Source: Tretioscincus oriximinensis
Taxonomy: Eukaryota; Chordata; Lepidosauria; Squamata; Gymnophthalmidae
Length of the DNA stretch: 64,000 nucleotides
Direction of reading: 5' to 3'
Assembly: GCA_022410635.1 (NCBI GenBank)
Contig: JAJVDF010000019.1
Coordinates: 3,286,101 to 3,350,100, forward strand
The number at the start of each line of letters is the position of its first letter. Position 1 is the first letter of the stretch. The position numbers and the translations under genes are program-made. The notes under the pieces are model-generated. The model was not told the DNA's origin. It made no database searches and saw nothing but the letters and a program-made list of their open reading frames with translations. This document shows, piece after piece, positions 47,697 through 60,225 of this stretch.

Positions 47697-48617
47697 TTAT
47701 GAACATAAGAAGAGCCATACTGGATCAGGCCACAGCCCATCAAGTCCAACATTCTGTGTCACACAGAGACCCACCAGATGCACCTGGGCAGTCTGAACGG
47801 ACGAAAGCAAAATATGCTCCTATTTATGACTCCCTGCAAATGATATTTCAGGAGTCCTGGAAGTAAATTCCACAGGCTAATGACCCTCTGGGTGAAAAAA
47901 TACTTTCCCATGTCTGTTCTCACTTTTCTGCCCATCAGTTTCAAGGAGTGCCCTCTGGTCCTAGTGTTGTGTGATAGAGAAAACATCTTTTCTCTATTCA
48001 CCCTATCACTTCAATCAGATCACCTTTTGAGACCCAGACATTGCAGCCTGACTTCATAAGGGAGGTGCTTCAGACCCTTGATCATTCTTGTTGCCCTTTT
48101 CTGCACCTTTTTTTAGTTACACGATATCTCTCTTGAGATGTGGTGATCAGAACTGAACAAAGTACTCCAAATGTGGCCTCACCACATATTTATAAAGAGG
48201 CAAAAAAACATTTGTTTTCAATTCCTTTCCTAATTATCTCCTACATGGAATTTGCCTTTTTTGCTGCTGCTGCACACTGGGTTGACATCTTAATTGAATT
48301 GTCCACCAACACCCCAAGATCATTTTCTTGCTCTGTCACAGAAAGCTTGGTTCCCATCAGGTGGTAGGAGTATTTTGGGTTCTTTGCCCCAATATGCATG
48401 ACCTTGCAGTTGCTTAAGTTGAAGTGCATTTGCCACTTTGATGCCCACTCACCCAATTTCAGTAGATCACCCTGGAGCGCCTTACAATCATTTTCAGTTT
48501 TCACTACCCTGAACAGTTTAGTGTTGTCAGCGAACTTGGCTACTTCACTATTTACCTCGACATCCAGATCGTTTATGAATATATTGAAAAGCAAGGGTCC
48601 CAGTACAGACCCCTGTT
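47697..48617 (-). mobile_element. CR1-type LINE, RT and 3' end, inactive
   Basis: The minus strand encodes EQGSVLGPLLFNIFINDLD near 48560-48616, FADNTKL, WASKWQMHFNLSNCKVMHIG, and on to LSVTEQENDLGVLVD, the CR1 RT and downstream region. It then decays into the 3' end with AGAACATAAG at 47697. As at 8003-8215 the catalytic box is FADN. It is 5'-truncated 150 bp before EYS exon 48774. Confidence 0.88.
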
Positions 48618-48773
48618 CCTTTAAAATATATATACACATAGTATTTTGATTATAAATAGTTCACACATTTTTTGAAAAAGTTTATACATTGTATTTGCAA
48701 TTTTTGACAAGTAACTTCAATTTTCATCTTTTTACTATATAATTCTATATATTTGGTATGATTATTTTTACAG

Positions 48774-48895
48774 TTGTCGATGGCTTCTACTGTTTGTGCA
48801 ATCCTGGATATGCTGGACAGAATTGTGACCAAGATATCGATGACTGTATCTTCAATTTGTGCAAGAACAATTCTACATGTGTTGATCTTCATTTG
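48774..48895 (+). CDS. EYS: EYS exon (two half EGF repeats)
   Basis: A 122-bp exon with acceptor GATTATTTTTACAG and donor GTTAGT at 48896, entering in phase 1 and leaving in phase 0. It encodes [18 protein letters not shown], which finishes the repeat opened by 35469-35666, and then [20 protein letters not shown], the start of another cbEGF. From memory this is nearly identical to human EYS (VDGFSCLCNPGYVG and a DIDDCI block), giving the firmest gene identification here. The alternative donor GTATAA four bases on would add a residue to the C3-C4 loop and break its C-x-D-x4-Y spacing, so GTTAGT is preferred. KNNSTC holds an N-glycosylation sequon. The rest of the repeat lies beyond, and its exon was not found in the window. 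Confidence 0.94.
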
Positions 48896-48922
48896 GTTAG
48901 TATAAATTGTGCATTTCATTTT

Positions 48923-50370
48923 TATTTTTTTTTAAAGTAAAATTTTATTGGTATATATAAGTATGACATTATATAATTACACACATATATATGTTGAAAC
49001 CAACCATCACTCATTGCATGTCATACAATAAAAGGAAATACCACCACCACACCAAAGAGTGCTCCCCTGCCCTCCCCCCCCTACTTGAGGATATCCAACA
49101 AATTCTTAAGTAAATCTTTTCAAATCCAAAATCCAATATATTATAAATGCCGTGGGTGAATACATCTTATGAAATATCACATGGGAAATGAAGGCCCTCC
49201 ACTTTANCTCCCATGTTGGATGGGATAAAATTCCCAATCTTTTTAGCCTTCTTTCCCTTAAAAAGTCAAAGAGTACAGTTTCTGCCATATAATCGTACCA
49301 GGCTTCCTGGGTACATTTATCTTTGTCCTTCCATCCTCTTGCTATCTGAATATGGGCTGCCCTTATCCCTTGCTTAAGTATATATACATTTTCCCTCCCT
49401 ATCTGTCTTAAGTTCTTATTTCCTATAAGGACCTCTTTCACAACAGGAATATTTACCTGTAGTATATTTGTAAGTTCCCCTGTAATCTCTTCCCAAAACT
49501 TCTTAACTTCTCTGCATTCAAACCACATATGCATATAGGTCCCTATATCTATGCCACAATGCCAACATAATGGTGATATATTGCGCATATGTGATAATTG
49601 ACTGGGAGTCCTATACCACTTTTTCATTAATTTCAATTCCCCTTCCCTGAATTTGTTATACTTAATTAAAAGAAATTCTTTTCTCCACGCTTCCCAATTT
49701 TCATCAGTCATATCTAAATCTTGTGTCCACCTTTGTTTTATACTGTCATAATTCTTATATCTGTCTTTAATTATTAGCCTGTATAATACTCCTACTAATG
49801 ATTTTTCTCCTTGTGTTTTTTTATATATTAATTTTTCATAATCCGAAAGTGCCTCTCTCATTTTTTGTATTATTAGTGGTTTATTTATAAAGTTATATAT
49901 TGCTGCTTCTGTTATCCATTGCAGTGGTGTTTCTCTCATCTCTCTCAACCTCTCAATCGTCCATGGTACGCCTCTGCCATCATATAAATCTTGAATAGTT
50001 CTTATTCCTTTGCTTTTCAACATCTGTATATATTTTGCTAAATTTTCTTCTCCTTTATTATTAATAATCTTTAATGAGGCAATTTTATAGCAATCCATTT
50101 TAAATTTTCTCTGAATCTGACGCCAAACTTTCCAAGTTGCCGTCAGTGGTGGTAACCATTTATTTGTTTGTTGTCTTGGTATATTCTCTTTCATAAGCGT
50201 AAGTTTACCATTTCATTTAATCTTAATTCCATATTCACTACCTTGTATTCTCCTCTATGTTCCAACTCTACTGCTTTCCAAAACTGAAATGTCTCCCAAT
50301 AGGTTTGTAAGCAGGGGATTCCCCTACCTAATTGTTCCTGAGTAGAAAAGAAAGTCCTTTTAGGGATTCT
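48923..50370 (-). mobile_element. L1 LINE, 5'-truncated, antisense in EYS
   Basis: About 1.45 kb with a 20-bp target duplication TAAATTGTGCATTTCATTTT (48903-48922 and 50371-50390) and a T-run at 48925-48936 marking its poly(A) end. The minus strand encodes the ORF2 C-terminus in two overlapping frames, 50191-50370 and 49106-50194 (362 codons). It includes FRLKF-type helices and the cysteine motif CWHCGIDIGTYMHMWFEC, then RAAHIQIARGWKDKDKC. One frameshift near 50192 and one N codon aside, it is open, so the insertion is fairly young. The duplication begins 7 bp after the EYS splice junction. Confidence 0.93.
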
Positions 50371-51589
50371 TAAATTGTGCATTTCATTTTCATTCTTTTT
50401 AGACCCAGATGATCTGGAGTTGTTTTGAAAACCATTGGAAAACTCTTTTATTGCTGTATATGCTCTGCCCCTAATACAGACTATATAAATAGTTGAATTT
50501 GGGATTTAATATATTGTAACATCCAAGTGAAATGCATAGACTGGTATTGGTACAATTCTTTTGCTGAGCAAAAGTCTATATTCTTAAAAGAAATATGTAC
50601 CTTAATTTATTCTAGCTGGAAACCCACTAGTCTTGTAATTATAAGAAACTAACGGGTTTGCTGCATCTCAAAAAATCCATAAGTTACAACTCTATTCTAA
50701 TTGTTCAGGTGAAAATAAAACTAGCTTTTTAACATTTTTCCCTGGGAAGCAGATAGCTTTAGATGAGCAGCAGCTCCTAGGAGAGGAGAGAAGAAATCAA
50801 GAACTTGGGAAAAATGCAGTTTTGAGTAATAAATGAGATGGAAAAAGTGCTCCAGAGAATGACTGCATTTGTTGCAAGAAGTTGTAGTTTTCTTTGCTAA
50901 TGAGCTGTCACTTTGGATGCATCCAGACTGTGTTCTATAGTGAAATGTCCCTACAAAGGATTTGCCCTTTCTCCACACACAGCAAGAAACTCCTTCTCAT
51001 CCTCATGCCATTGCCTACAGCACCCATAAAGCCCTTGGGCAATTTTTGCTTGCAATTGGCTTATCTGTTTATCTCCTGTTCTGTCATTGGCTGTTGGCTC
51101 CCCTTGTAGGGTCCATGAATATTTTTAAAGTGTTCATGGTCTGAAGCATCTAAGTCTTTTATTTTAATACAAATATTATTTTCCTACATGAATTCAGCAG
51201 GAAAAACAGCTTTCCCAGGTTCTCGGCGGGCCTCACAGTCATGGTGCAAATGGAATATTGTGTTATGAAAGTTGCATAGAGCTAGAAAGAAAAAGCAGGA
51301 CAACAAACTTTCTAGCTTTACCTCTGCTAGATACCTGCAATTAGATGAGGCAAATCCCTCGTGATCATGCCATAATGTGAAGAAAATTTCACCTGGAAGA
51401 AACCTTAGACTGCATCCAAATAGGGGGTAGTTATTCCACTATATATTATTGTAGGGATGGTGGCCATCTCATAGCTGACAGGTGGGCAAACCAAGGTCAG
51501 AAAAGAGGTCACGTGTGAAAGCTTAGCATAGGTGTTGTTCAAGCTTTGTAAATTACAGAGGCCTTTAGTAGACCTCTGAGATTAACTAG

Positions 51590-51870
51590 AGTTCAGGATG
51601 TTTTGGTAGTGTATGTTAAGATAATTGGAATGACATTCTTTACCTATTACTATCAGTTTCCTTTCCTGGTCACTCCTCAAAATTTATCTCAAGAACTGTA
51701 TCTAATTATCTGGGTTTGTGAACTACCGCATTTATGTAAGTGTACATGTGCGCAGCTGGAAAGTGTTGGAAAGGATATAAGCAAGCTTTGTGAACAATAA
51801 AGGGCTTTACTTTCTCTTCTCCCTTCACCCTGGCTGTGATGTATGCCTGTCCTTGACATCCCCAACTCTT
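51590..51870 (+). mobile_element. possible LTR fragment
   Basis: The stretch GGATATAAGCAAGCTTTGTG, followed by AACAATAAAGGGCTTTACTT and a pyrimidine-rich run, looks like the promoter to polyadenylation region of a retroviral-type LTR. Ends and internal genes are not visible, so this is tentative. Confidence 0.3.
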
Positions 51871-53436
51871 AATATTATTCCAGAATAACCCTAATGTGGT
51901 AATATTCAGTAATATAGCTGTTATTGAATAAAACCCATCAAAATTTAATGGAATCAATGCACGTTAAGATAGAACTGAATTAGTTGAATGAATTTCTCAG
52001 AGTTGAAAACAATTCTCAAAGTAATGAATTAATCAGATAGGCTACTTGAATAACAAGCCTATATTAATTAGGAAGGGCCCTCATAGCATTTTAACTAACT
52101 AGATATTGTAGCTGCAGCCTATCATGGCTATTTTTTTGAAACTTAGATTAAAACAATGAAAAGTGAAAGACATTTCAAATAACAGTTTTGCAGAGCGGCA
52201 TTACATTTTTTCCAACAATGAGCCTGATTTTCCTGTCAAGAAGTAAAAACAAAAGTCAGTTGGCATTGGTTCATTTCTGCAACACATCCATCCTTCTGAG
52301 AATAATATGCAGTGAATGGTGCTCATGGTTGACAAAGAAGGTAACTACTGGCTCTATGGCACATATGGGTTCATTTTAGACTTTGACTTAATGTCTTCCA
52401 AAATGTGATAAACAATCAATGAGGCAGGAGGGGGGAAGGCTTGCATGTCTTGTGTTTCTGTCTTGGGAATCAGTGTTCTTACAATCTAGGGTTTTCCCCC
52501 CCTCAAACTAAATCCTGCCATAAAAAAGTCTAATTCACTCCCATTTACAGCATTATATTTTAGATATATTTTCTTCAAATGTCCAGAGAGGCTTTTTTGT
52601 TGTTATTTTGTTACCATCACTCAAGTTGATCTGTTCTCCTTCTATAGTAATTTGTCATTTTTCCTTGTCAAAAACCTATACCATTTTCTTTTAAATGGAC
52701 TGTGACATAGTTAGCAAATCAATAAAATCCCCACTGGGTCGTTGTTCCTCAGAAAGTCAAGCCAGAGGGATAAAAATTCCCTTCTCTAAGAGAATTGTTC
52801 ACTATAGGGATAAAAATGTATACATACAAAGAGGGTTAAGTTTAATTGGTAACATCGGATTTATGATTTTGGCTGTATTTTGGTCAGAGTGTTGGCTCTT
52901 ACAAAATATATGAAAGTGTATTTCTCATAGCATACAATAATTGTTCTATAGCAAAAAAAATAGCTGTGGTAGTCTTAGCAAGGGAGCTTGTAGAACTTGG
53001 AGACTAAGAGCTTTGTAGACACTTCTACTTCTTCAGATGTTCTCTAATCATTCTTTAAAAAACAATTGTGAGCTCCTGCTACAGAAAATACTAGTCAGAC
53101 AAGTGATTCAGCTCAGAAAGTGGTTTATTCAGCCATAAGGTGGCCCTTAGTCAGGTCTGCAGTGACTGCCTGCTGGCAGAACAGTGTTTCAACCAATCAC
53201 TGAGTCCCTGCTTTTCCCACTCAAAATACAGCTCAGTCATTGGTTACATTCAAAAGTCAGAGGTTTTCCCTCCAATCAGTGAATGCAAACCCCAGTTTGA
53301 AGTTGAATGTGTTTTTCCACTCATCCCTCTCCCAATTGTGCACCTGGAAGTATGCTTCATTCATGTCCAACTTGGAGAAAATAGTTCTCTGGGAGAGATG
53401 CGCCAACAGTTCAGAGATGAGTGGGAGTGGGTACCA

Positions 53437-53737
53437 GCACGGATAGCTCAGTCGCTTAGGAATTTGTATCTCGCCTGGGAGATTTGGTCTCGAAGCCCTT
53501 TGTGGGACGTGGGGAGCGGTGAGCACCTTCCACTAGCCTGTAGCTCTAGCCAACCCAGCTATTCGAAAGCATGAATTGCAAGAAATTGCAACTGACTGCA
53601 AGTAGATACATGGGAACCACCATAGCCTGGTGGGGAAGATAGAATGTGAGCCTTCGGGCAAAATATATCCTTGTAAGGTTCTTTGAGTCCCTTTGAAAGG
53701 TGAGAAAAGCGGGGTATAAGAACCAAGTTCTTCTTCT
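53437..53737 (+). mobile_element. tRNA-derived SINE inside gypsy RT
   Basis: Head GCACGGATAGCTCAGTCGCT, B-box-like GGTCTCGAAGCCC, body CTCTAGCCAACCCAGCTATT, tail TTTGAGTCCCTTTGAAAGGT and (TTC)n. The flanks GGTACCA and GGTATCCA look like a short diverged target duplication. RT codons continue on both sides (DYCGIN on the right, YPLPLISEL on the left). It is therefore younger than the gypsy element. Confidence 0.9.
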
Positions 53738-55640
53738 ACCGGTATCCATGGGTAGCCNCGTTTATACCACAGTAGTCTATGATCAGTCTCAGCTCTCCAG
53801 TTTTCTTCCGCCGAAAGAAAACAGGGGTGGCAACCGTGGACATGGAGGGAGAAATGAAACCCCTGGCTAAGTATGTATCTATAAAGTCTCACAGAGCAGT
53901 AGTCTCTTCTTGCGACATAGGATACAGGTGGGATTTAGGCAGTTTAACCCCCTCCACAAAGTCAATGGCACAGTCTGAAGCATGATGGGGCGGAGATCAT
54001 TGCAGACAGTTGCCACAAATACCTCTGCCAGCCCTATACTCAGTAAGTATACTGCAGAGATATTCCCCAGTACTGTTCACATGCTGTAAAGAGACCAATA
54101 CCCCAGAGTTCAGAATCCATGATGCATATGCAGCCATATGCGTATGCAAGGCACAGCTTGCTGCGAATTTACCGTACCTGTGACCTGTGGATGGTTCATA
54201 TGCAACCAAGATAGCCCCAATACCAGGTCACATACAATATGCCTGGTGATCAACAGGTTAGCAGCCTCCCGGTGCGAGCCAATCCCCACCAACAGTATTT
54301 TTGAAATATGAGAGACCACGCCCCCTCATATACAGCTCCCATCCATCATGAGAAATTCAACAGGGCTGTGCAGTGGACTCAAGGGAGCACCCAACCTTCT
54401 GGCCAACCTCACGTGCACCTCGAGTACCCAGAGTCAATGATTGCCCAGACTACCAGGTCTTCAGGACAGGCTGGGTCAATCACTATTACCTGAACTTGCA
54501 ACGTATTGGTTGAAGGGAATTCAAAAGGTGAAGAGTGGGAGGTGCGGTGAAGAGCCGAAGCCCGTATTGGCGCGCTGCTCAATATCAGGCCACGTCATTT
54601 CCCGCCAGATCCTGGCTGGGTTCTGCCCCAAATAGACCGGCCTGCGATGTAGGAACAAATCGGCATGGCACAGGAACTGGTGGGTGTCAACGTCCCTCAT
54701 GCTGATAGGCTGACTGGATACTAGGAGCCTTGTTCCCTGCCTGGCCGGGCATGCTGCTACAAATTGGCCCAACTGGCCACACCCAAATAATTGCTCTACC
54801 ACTGCCGTATGAGGACCTGGTGTTGCCGTGGCGAGGAATTGCTGGTGACAAATGACCAGCTTGATGGAACGCCATCCCTCCTAGATGGCCCAGACTTGCT
54901 GGATCCAGCCGCTCAGAGTCCTAGGAGCCGGCATCATCACCATTGCCGCAAGAATGGATGGGTGGAGACCGTCACAAAACTGGTGGATGAGGAGCTCCTC
55001 AGACCATTTGGGGACCCATCCCACATACCTCTAGAACTCTACTGCATACTCGATGACCCGTCTGGACCCCTGCATGATGGTGCGAAGCTTCTCTACCACC
55101 GACTCGCACCAGTATGGGTCACTGAACGGCTCCCAGAGCCCTTTGGTAAGTGTGCAGACCGATTTCAGCTCCTTCGCATCCGATCACTGCAGGAGCAGCA
55201 GCCATTCCTGGGCCTTGCCTCTCAACTCGCCCAAAATGAACTGCACCCTGTGCGCTTCGGATGTGAACCTGTCCCCATAACGTGTTAGGTAAGCTGAGAC
55301 CTGGGCCAGGAACCCAGGAAGCTCCTCAGTGCCACCAGAGAAAGTGATTCTCAGATCCCCTGGTTACGGCATGAACGTCATCCTCACAGCACCTAGTGCC
55401 ACTGCCATGGCATCAACCCCTGTCCTGGGCAGAGCTTCAGCACCTGGCATGTCAACTACAATGTCTGCTGGGCTCTCTCCTAGATGTCCCCCGACATAGG
55501 GGGTCTCCCGCAGGCGCCGTGGATCCAAGCCCCACTGAGGGGGTGTGCCTTCAGCACCCTCTTGCCATCCTCTTCCACGCGGGCTAAAAGCCATGGCAGA
55601 GGATGAAGTAGGAAAAAATGTTTGGGAACTGCAGACCTCT

Positions 55641-56022
55641 TGTGAGCCCCTACTACCAAAAATACCAGTCAGACAAGTGATTCAGCTCTGAAAGTGGTTT
55701 ATTATACTCTAAGGTGGCCCTTAGTCAATTCTGCCATGACTGCCTGCTGCCAGAACAGCTATATACAAGGTTTCAACCAATCACTGGGTTCCTGCTTTTC
55801 CTGCTCAAAATACAGCTCAGTCATTGGTTACATTCAAAAGTCATTTTTTCCCTCCAATCAGCCAAATTATTGGGTTCCTGCTTTTCCCGCTCAAAAGTCA
55901 GCTCAGTCATTGGTTACATTCAAAAATCAGAGGTTTTCCCTCCAAAACATCAACAGCTTTTGCTAACAGTCAAAATACTTAACTATATACATACAGTATA
56001 TACATGTCATATACTTATGACA
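55641..56022 (-). repeat. gypsy LTR with internal tandem duplication
   Basis: 382-bp terminal repeat of the element above, bounded by TGTGAGC and TATGACA. Within it a unit of about 90 bases is repeated: GGGTTCCTGCTTTTCC, then CTCAGTCATTGGTTACATTC and TTTTCCCTCCAA occur at about 55787-55858 and again at 55870-55944. The partner at 53067 has only one unit. Confidence 0.72.
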
Positions 56023-57869
56023 GCAATTATTATCCTTTTTTGTTTAAATTCTCTCCTTTGAGCTATCAAGTGAAAATTCAGTCATAATTTATGCAAATGT
56101 GCTGTAAATCGATATTCGCCTGCCTCCCAAATATTCTTTTGCTATGTGATACCTTTCATAAGGTTGGAATACATCCACTAATAACCCAAGGAGGCTGAAA
56201 CTGGACTCAGTGATGTAGTCAAGGGAGGGTGAAAGGCTCTTTGTCCTGAGTACAAGATTTGGAGGGGCATTGAAGTTTGATCCTCCTGCTTATCTGTGTC
56301 TCTGAACAAATTTTTATGATTTAATTTACGTTTTGTAAGTGTTGAGAGCAAGAAAACTCTTCTCTTTCCTGTGTTCTATAAGTTCTAACCCCATGAGCTC
56401 TAACCCAACTATACAAATACAAATTCACACACGTACAAGGTAACAAAAATATACTGTAAACTGTAACCAAACTAAAGGCCTTAGAATCATGATGTACTAA
56501 CTTAATGAGGTCTGGAAGGGGGAGCCAGATATTAGAAATAGTGTCTCTGTCCATGGGGTGTGTGTACTAGGGTGACAAAATTTGCGGAAACCTCTACATG
56601 CTCACTCTTAAAAACCTTTCCACACTTGTGTGCAATATATCTGGAAGGGGCAGAACAGCCCATCTCATCTTGGGATGGAGTAGAACAGTGCCATTCACAT
56701 TTGAACAGCCTATTCTTCCCTGGACTTTGATGCTGCCTCCAGAAAGTCCTGGTAAAGCTCCAAAGAATAGGAATGGAAGGTCCCAGTCAAAAGTCAGCAT
56801 AACTTCCTGGAGCATAGCCAAACAAGGACCCCTGTAGTTTACTGGGTTCTATGGTTTTCTGAACTAGTTGTAGATCAAATATGCTGGCCTACATTGACCT
56901 TCTTTGATGTCCTAGCTTGGTCAACAGTTCATTAAACATGTACAAAGTGTGAGAGTAGACAAGGCTCAGCCAGTTTATACTTGGGTGTAAATCTGCTGTC
57001 CCTTGTTCCAGAATTTGTTCAATGTATCATAAGTATATTATATACCATTTATATTTCATTAGTATTTGTCTTCTAATTCAGAAAGAGGATGCTGAATTAA
57101 ATGCAATCTTCAGTCCAATGAATGGTTTTGTAACTTGGCAAACCTATTTATGTTTCTTGTATCACTGATTAGTAGCATTACCTCCTGATTGTGTTTTTTA
57201 CCAATAGCTTGTTATACTGTAGAATGACCCCTGGCATGAATATGCATTTGTGATCCTGCCAGATGTGTTTAGACTTCATCATTGCCAAATATCAAGATGA
57301 AGGTATATGGGAGTTGTAGTTCTAAATTATCTGCGAAAACACAAATAAGAGATGCTGATGGCTGATCAGTTTTCTCATCCAATAAAATGGGACTAAATGA
57401 TATTTGGCGAGTGTGATATTTGGTTGGTTTACAGAGTTAAAGATGCTATCTTCACTAGTACGTGACATAACAAAATATGATGTTTATTGTGTGATTGCTT
57501 TATTCTTTAAAGAGAAAGAAAGGGGATTTAAGGCTCAAGGGATTTGCTTTGACAGTTATTGTTCTTTCCATGAAAAATTCATGGGAATGTTTTAGAAACA
57601 GAACCCTGTATAAATACAAAAGTTTGTCAATACATATGACCAAAAAGTATTTTTGTTTCTGAGCGGAAAAGACACTGAGGTCTATCTTCAAATAGTCACA
57701 GAACTGTAGCCTGGTCATTCACTGTAAATATACATGGTTGTTGAGTTCAGATGGATTTAAGCCTTTCTAAAAAGGATAAGGAGGAAAGAAAGATGCCAAT
57801 GGAGTTTGTTCCATTCATGCTTTCCTACATTTCCTGTGAATGGGGTAACTGTAAACAAGTAGGGTATTG

Positions 57870-58367
57870 TTATTTCTGCAGCAACGGGTGCCATTCATCT
57901 AATACCTTTTGAAACAATTTATGGCATTTTGTATGTATGGGAAGTGCATCGTGCTCACTTATACTGTCAGTTTGATGGATTAAGGCAATGCCATAACTGA
58001 AGTATGAGAGCAGATTAAAGGGATGTAGTACTTTCATCTGGAAAATAGAGGAGTGGTCATCAAAGCAAGCTACTACATCATCTTGTGACACGAAGGTTGA
58101 AAGCACTGCTGACTTTGGTATGTTTATTAACATATTTACTGAAAAAATAGTAGAAAACTGTTGAAAGGTTAAACAATAACAATCAATAGATAATAATAAG
58201 GACAAAATATTGTGCAATAAGGCCTCATTCCCATTGCAGAAAATAGTTTGGAGGAAAGGAGGCGAAATTCCAATTGGATCATGTTTCTTTTCCTCCCACT
58301 CCCCAAGTAGATTTTCCAGCCCCATTAGAGTCAGAAAAGTAGATTGCTTTGAGGTGGTGGCATCCAC
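57870..58367 (-). other. unexplained 165-codon open frame
   Basis: One of the longest open frames in the window not explained by a known element. It lies on the minus strand, antisense to EYS. The predicted protein has no motif I recognise, no obvious signal or membrane segment, and an ordinary AT-rich intron composition. Chance is likely in AT-poor-stop sequence of this length, but it stands out. Confidence 0.15.
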
Positions 58368-60225
58368 TTCTGGGAAAGTAAATTGGAAGACTGGAACTCA
58401 CCAGCCAGCTGAGGGAATTCTCAAGAGCGGTTTTTTCTCCTTTCATACACACAGGCTGCATTTTCACTACACAAAAAAGGCGTGCAAAAACTGTGTGGCT
58501 CCCCTATACTCCAAAGTAGGAGTGCTTTCATCATGCACTGTTGCATGCACCATCATCACACATTGTGGCACCTGAGTTCTCCCTGAATACCAACATAACC
58601 AGTTTTTCCCATTTGGAGTTAACTGTGTTCCAGCTACAGTTTTCCTGTAGCAGGAAAGATGCTACTACTGCAGATCCAGGCTCATTCGTGAACAACAAAA
58701 GTCTTATAAGTAATTTCTTAATGCAGATGTAAATTACAGCACATGGAGGCTTTGACTGGATTCACTAGTTTTCTCTTTTACAAATACATATATAAAACCT
58801 TTATTGTGACTTGTATGAAGGGAAGTTCTTCAGACAGATTAGTTGTCCAGATGTCTGTATATGGGGATGGGATGATGGGTAGTTGTGTGTCTATAGATAT
58901 AATGAAGTTCTTCCATCATTGTTTTGTCATTGGAGAAAGGACATAGTTCTTTCTCTTCTTGCGTCAAAATATTTGATGCTGAAATACAGCTAGCTAGGTC
59001 TCTCCTTCCATATACTGTTTGTATCTGTATTTCATTTTTCTTTTTTTAAAGAAAATGCTGTATTTTTAGTCATGTGACTCCCAGACATTCCTGAGAAATT
59101 GCACAACTCTTTGAAATTTATCTCATGTAGTTCGTTTTTAGCAAGAGCTGCTTTTGTAGACTTGGTGCTGGTGAGTTGTGGAATAGTAATGCCTCAAGGT
59201 GCCTTTATCTTACTCAGGGCTCTGGATTTATTTCACCCATCTAAACCAAAGCTAAAGAATCCATAGGCGCTTAAGACCAACATTGGAACAAATTTTCTGT
59301 GACATCCAAAATAGTGTTTTTCTGATTTATTAGTTATAGTGATGATATTTTATTCTACAGCAAACTGTGCGATAAATGGAAAAAGAAATTGCATAAAATG
59401 CACAAGAAATCCAGCAGATGACAGAATAACAGATAAAATAACAGAAAAATCAGATNGGAGCCTTGAAACTTTGCCCTTTTCTCAAACTACAATATCTGAT
59501 ATATCACAATTCTCATAAATAATACAGAAGAAAAGCTCTGCTTTCCTGTTACTAGTTTTTGTCACTGAGAAAACAATCACAGATCTTCCTTAATATGAGA
59601 GAATCTGCTTACCTGTTTTAAGGCCCTCACACATGAAGAAATTCTCCATCAATTCACCTACATTGCCCATGAAACCATGTCATTTGCTTATGGTTTGGCT
59701 GGTCTGTCTCCCTTTTGTCATTAGCTGCTGCCTCCCCTTAGTTTTATATTATGATTCCTTAGGTGCTGGAAGGTAGATCTCAGAGTGTTTTATTTTGGAT
59801 ATGGGGAGAAAGAACTTCTTAGTGAGGCTCTTGCTAGGCAGCATCAAAGCGACATTTCCCAGGCAACTCACTGAAAAGTTAATCAAAACGCAACCTTAGT
59901 TTACCGGAGGCCATTCACAGCTGCCCCAGCACATTCTAAAACAATCTGGGGTAGAGAGGAAGAACCTACCTAGGGAGGCTCCAATCTTTTTCCCACAAGC
60001 AACAAATAGTATTAAGCGGGAGGAAAGAAAAAACCCCACATAAATAGCAGAATTACTCCATACTGCCAGTGACTGCGTAGTAGGACTGTGCTGCAGAAGG
60101 ACAAGGAGACAGCTCACTTAATCCAATGGAGGCAGACCAGGTTGCCTGCAGGGCTCCAGCTTGTTCTAATGGAGATCTTACTTTTGCTTGGGGTTGGAGG
60201 TCTACAGGTGCCTCTCAATTGTAAG

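Larger units (their letters stand above)
35667..48773 (+). other. EYS: EYS intron, 13.1 kb
   Basis: Donor GTGAGT, acceptor GATTATTTTTACAG. Mobile elements inside it are listed separately. I see nothing identifiable in 35667-37059, 37156-38689, 38991-40283, 41057-41956, 44026-44490 or 44631-47423, apart from a (C)n/(A)n run near 44146-44170 and scattered pieces of the AAGGTG-type dispersed repeat at 46240-46640. No EGF exon was seen. Confidence 0.75.
53067..56022 (-). mobile_element. Ty3/gypsy LTR retrotransposon, deleted and inactive
   Basis: Related terminal blocks lie at 53067-53281 and 55641-56022 (shared TGTGAGC, then AAGTGATTCAGCTC and CTCAGTCATTGGTTACATTC). The flanks ACAAT and GCAAT form a near-perfect 5-bp duplication. 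On the minus strand, from right to left: a gag-like region (about 54810-55600), a degenerate zinc-knuckle (CGQLGQFVAACP) near 54770, a protease/RT linker with DLVLGLSWL near 54220, and the RT start (YPLPLISEL, FSKLDMNEAYFQV) at 53290-53436. The pol region after RT motif A is missing, joined directly to the left LTR. A SINE interrupts RT at 53437-53737. Many stops; not functional. Confidence 0.82.

Noticed and set aside
48900..48906. Alternative donor GTATAA for the last exon
   Set aside because: It would lengthen the C3-C4 loop by one residue and break the C-x-D-x4-Y pattern. GTTAGT four bases earlier fits.
50391..50460. Acceptor-like TTCATTCTTTTTAG after the L1
   Set aside because: Before the L1 insertion it would have made an intron of about 40 bp, and the following codons lack EGF cysteines.
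59361..59520. Acceptor-like TTCTACAG followed by a frame with several cysteines
   Set aside because: Cysteine spacing does not match an EGF or laminin-G module, no suitable donor follows and the frame runs into a stop.
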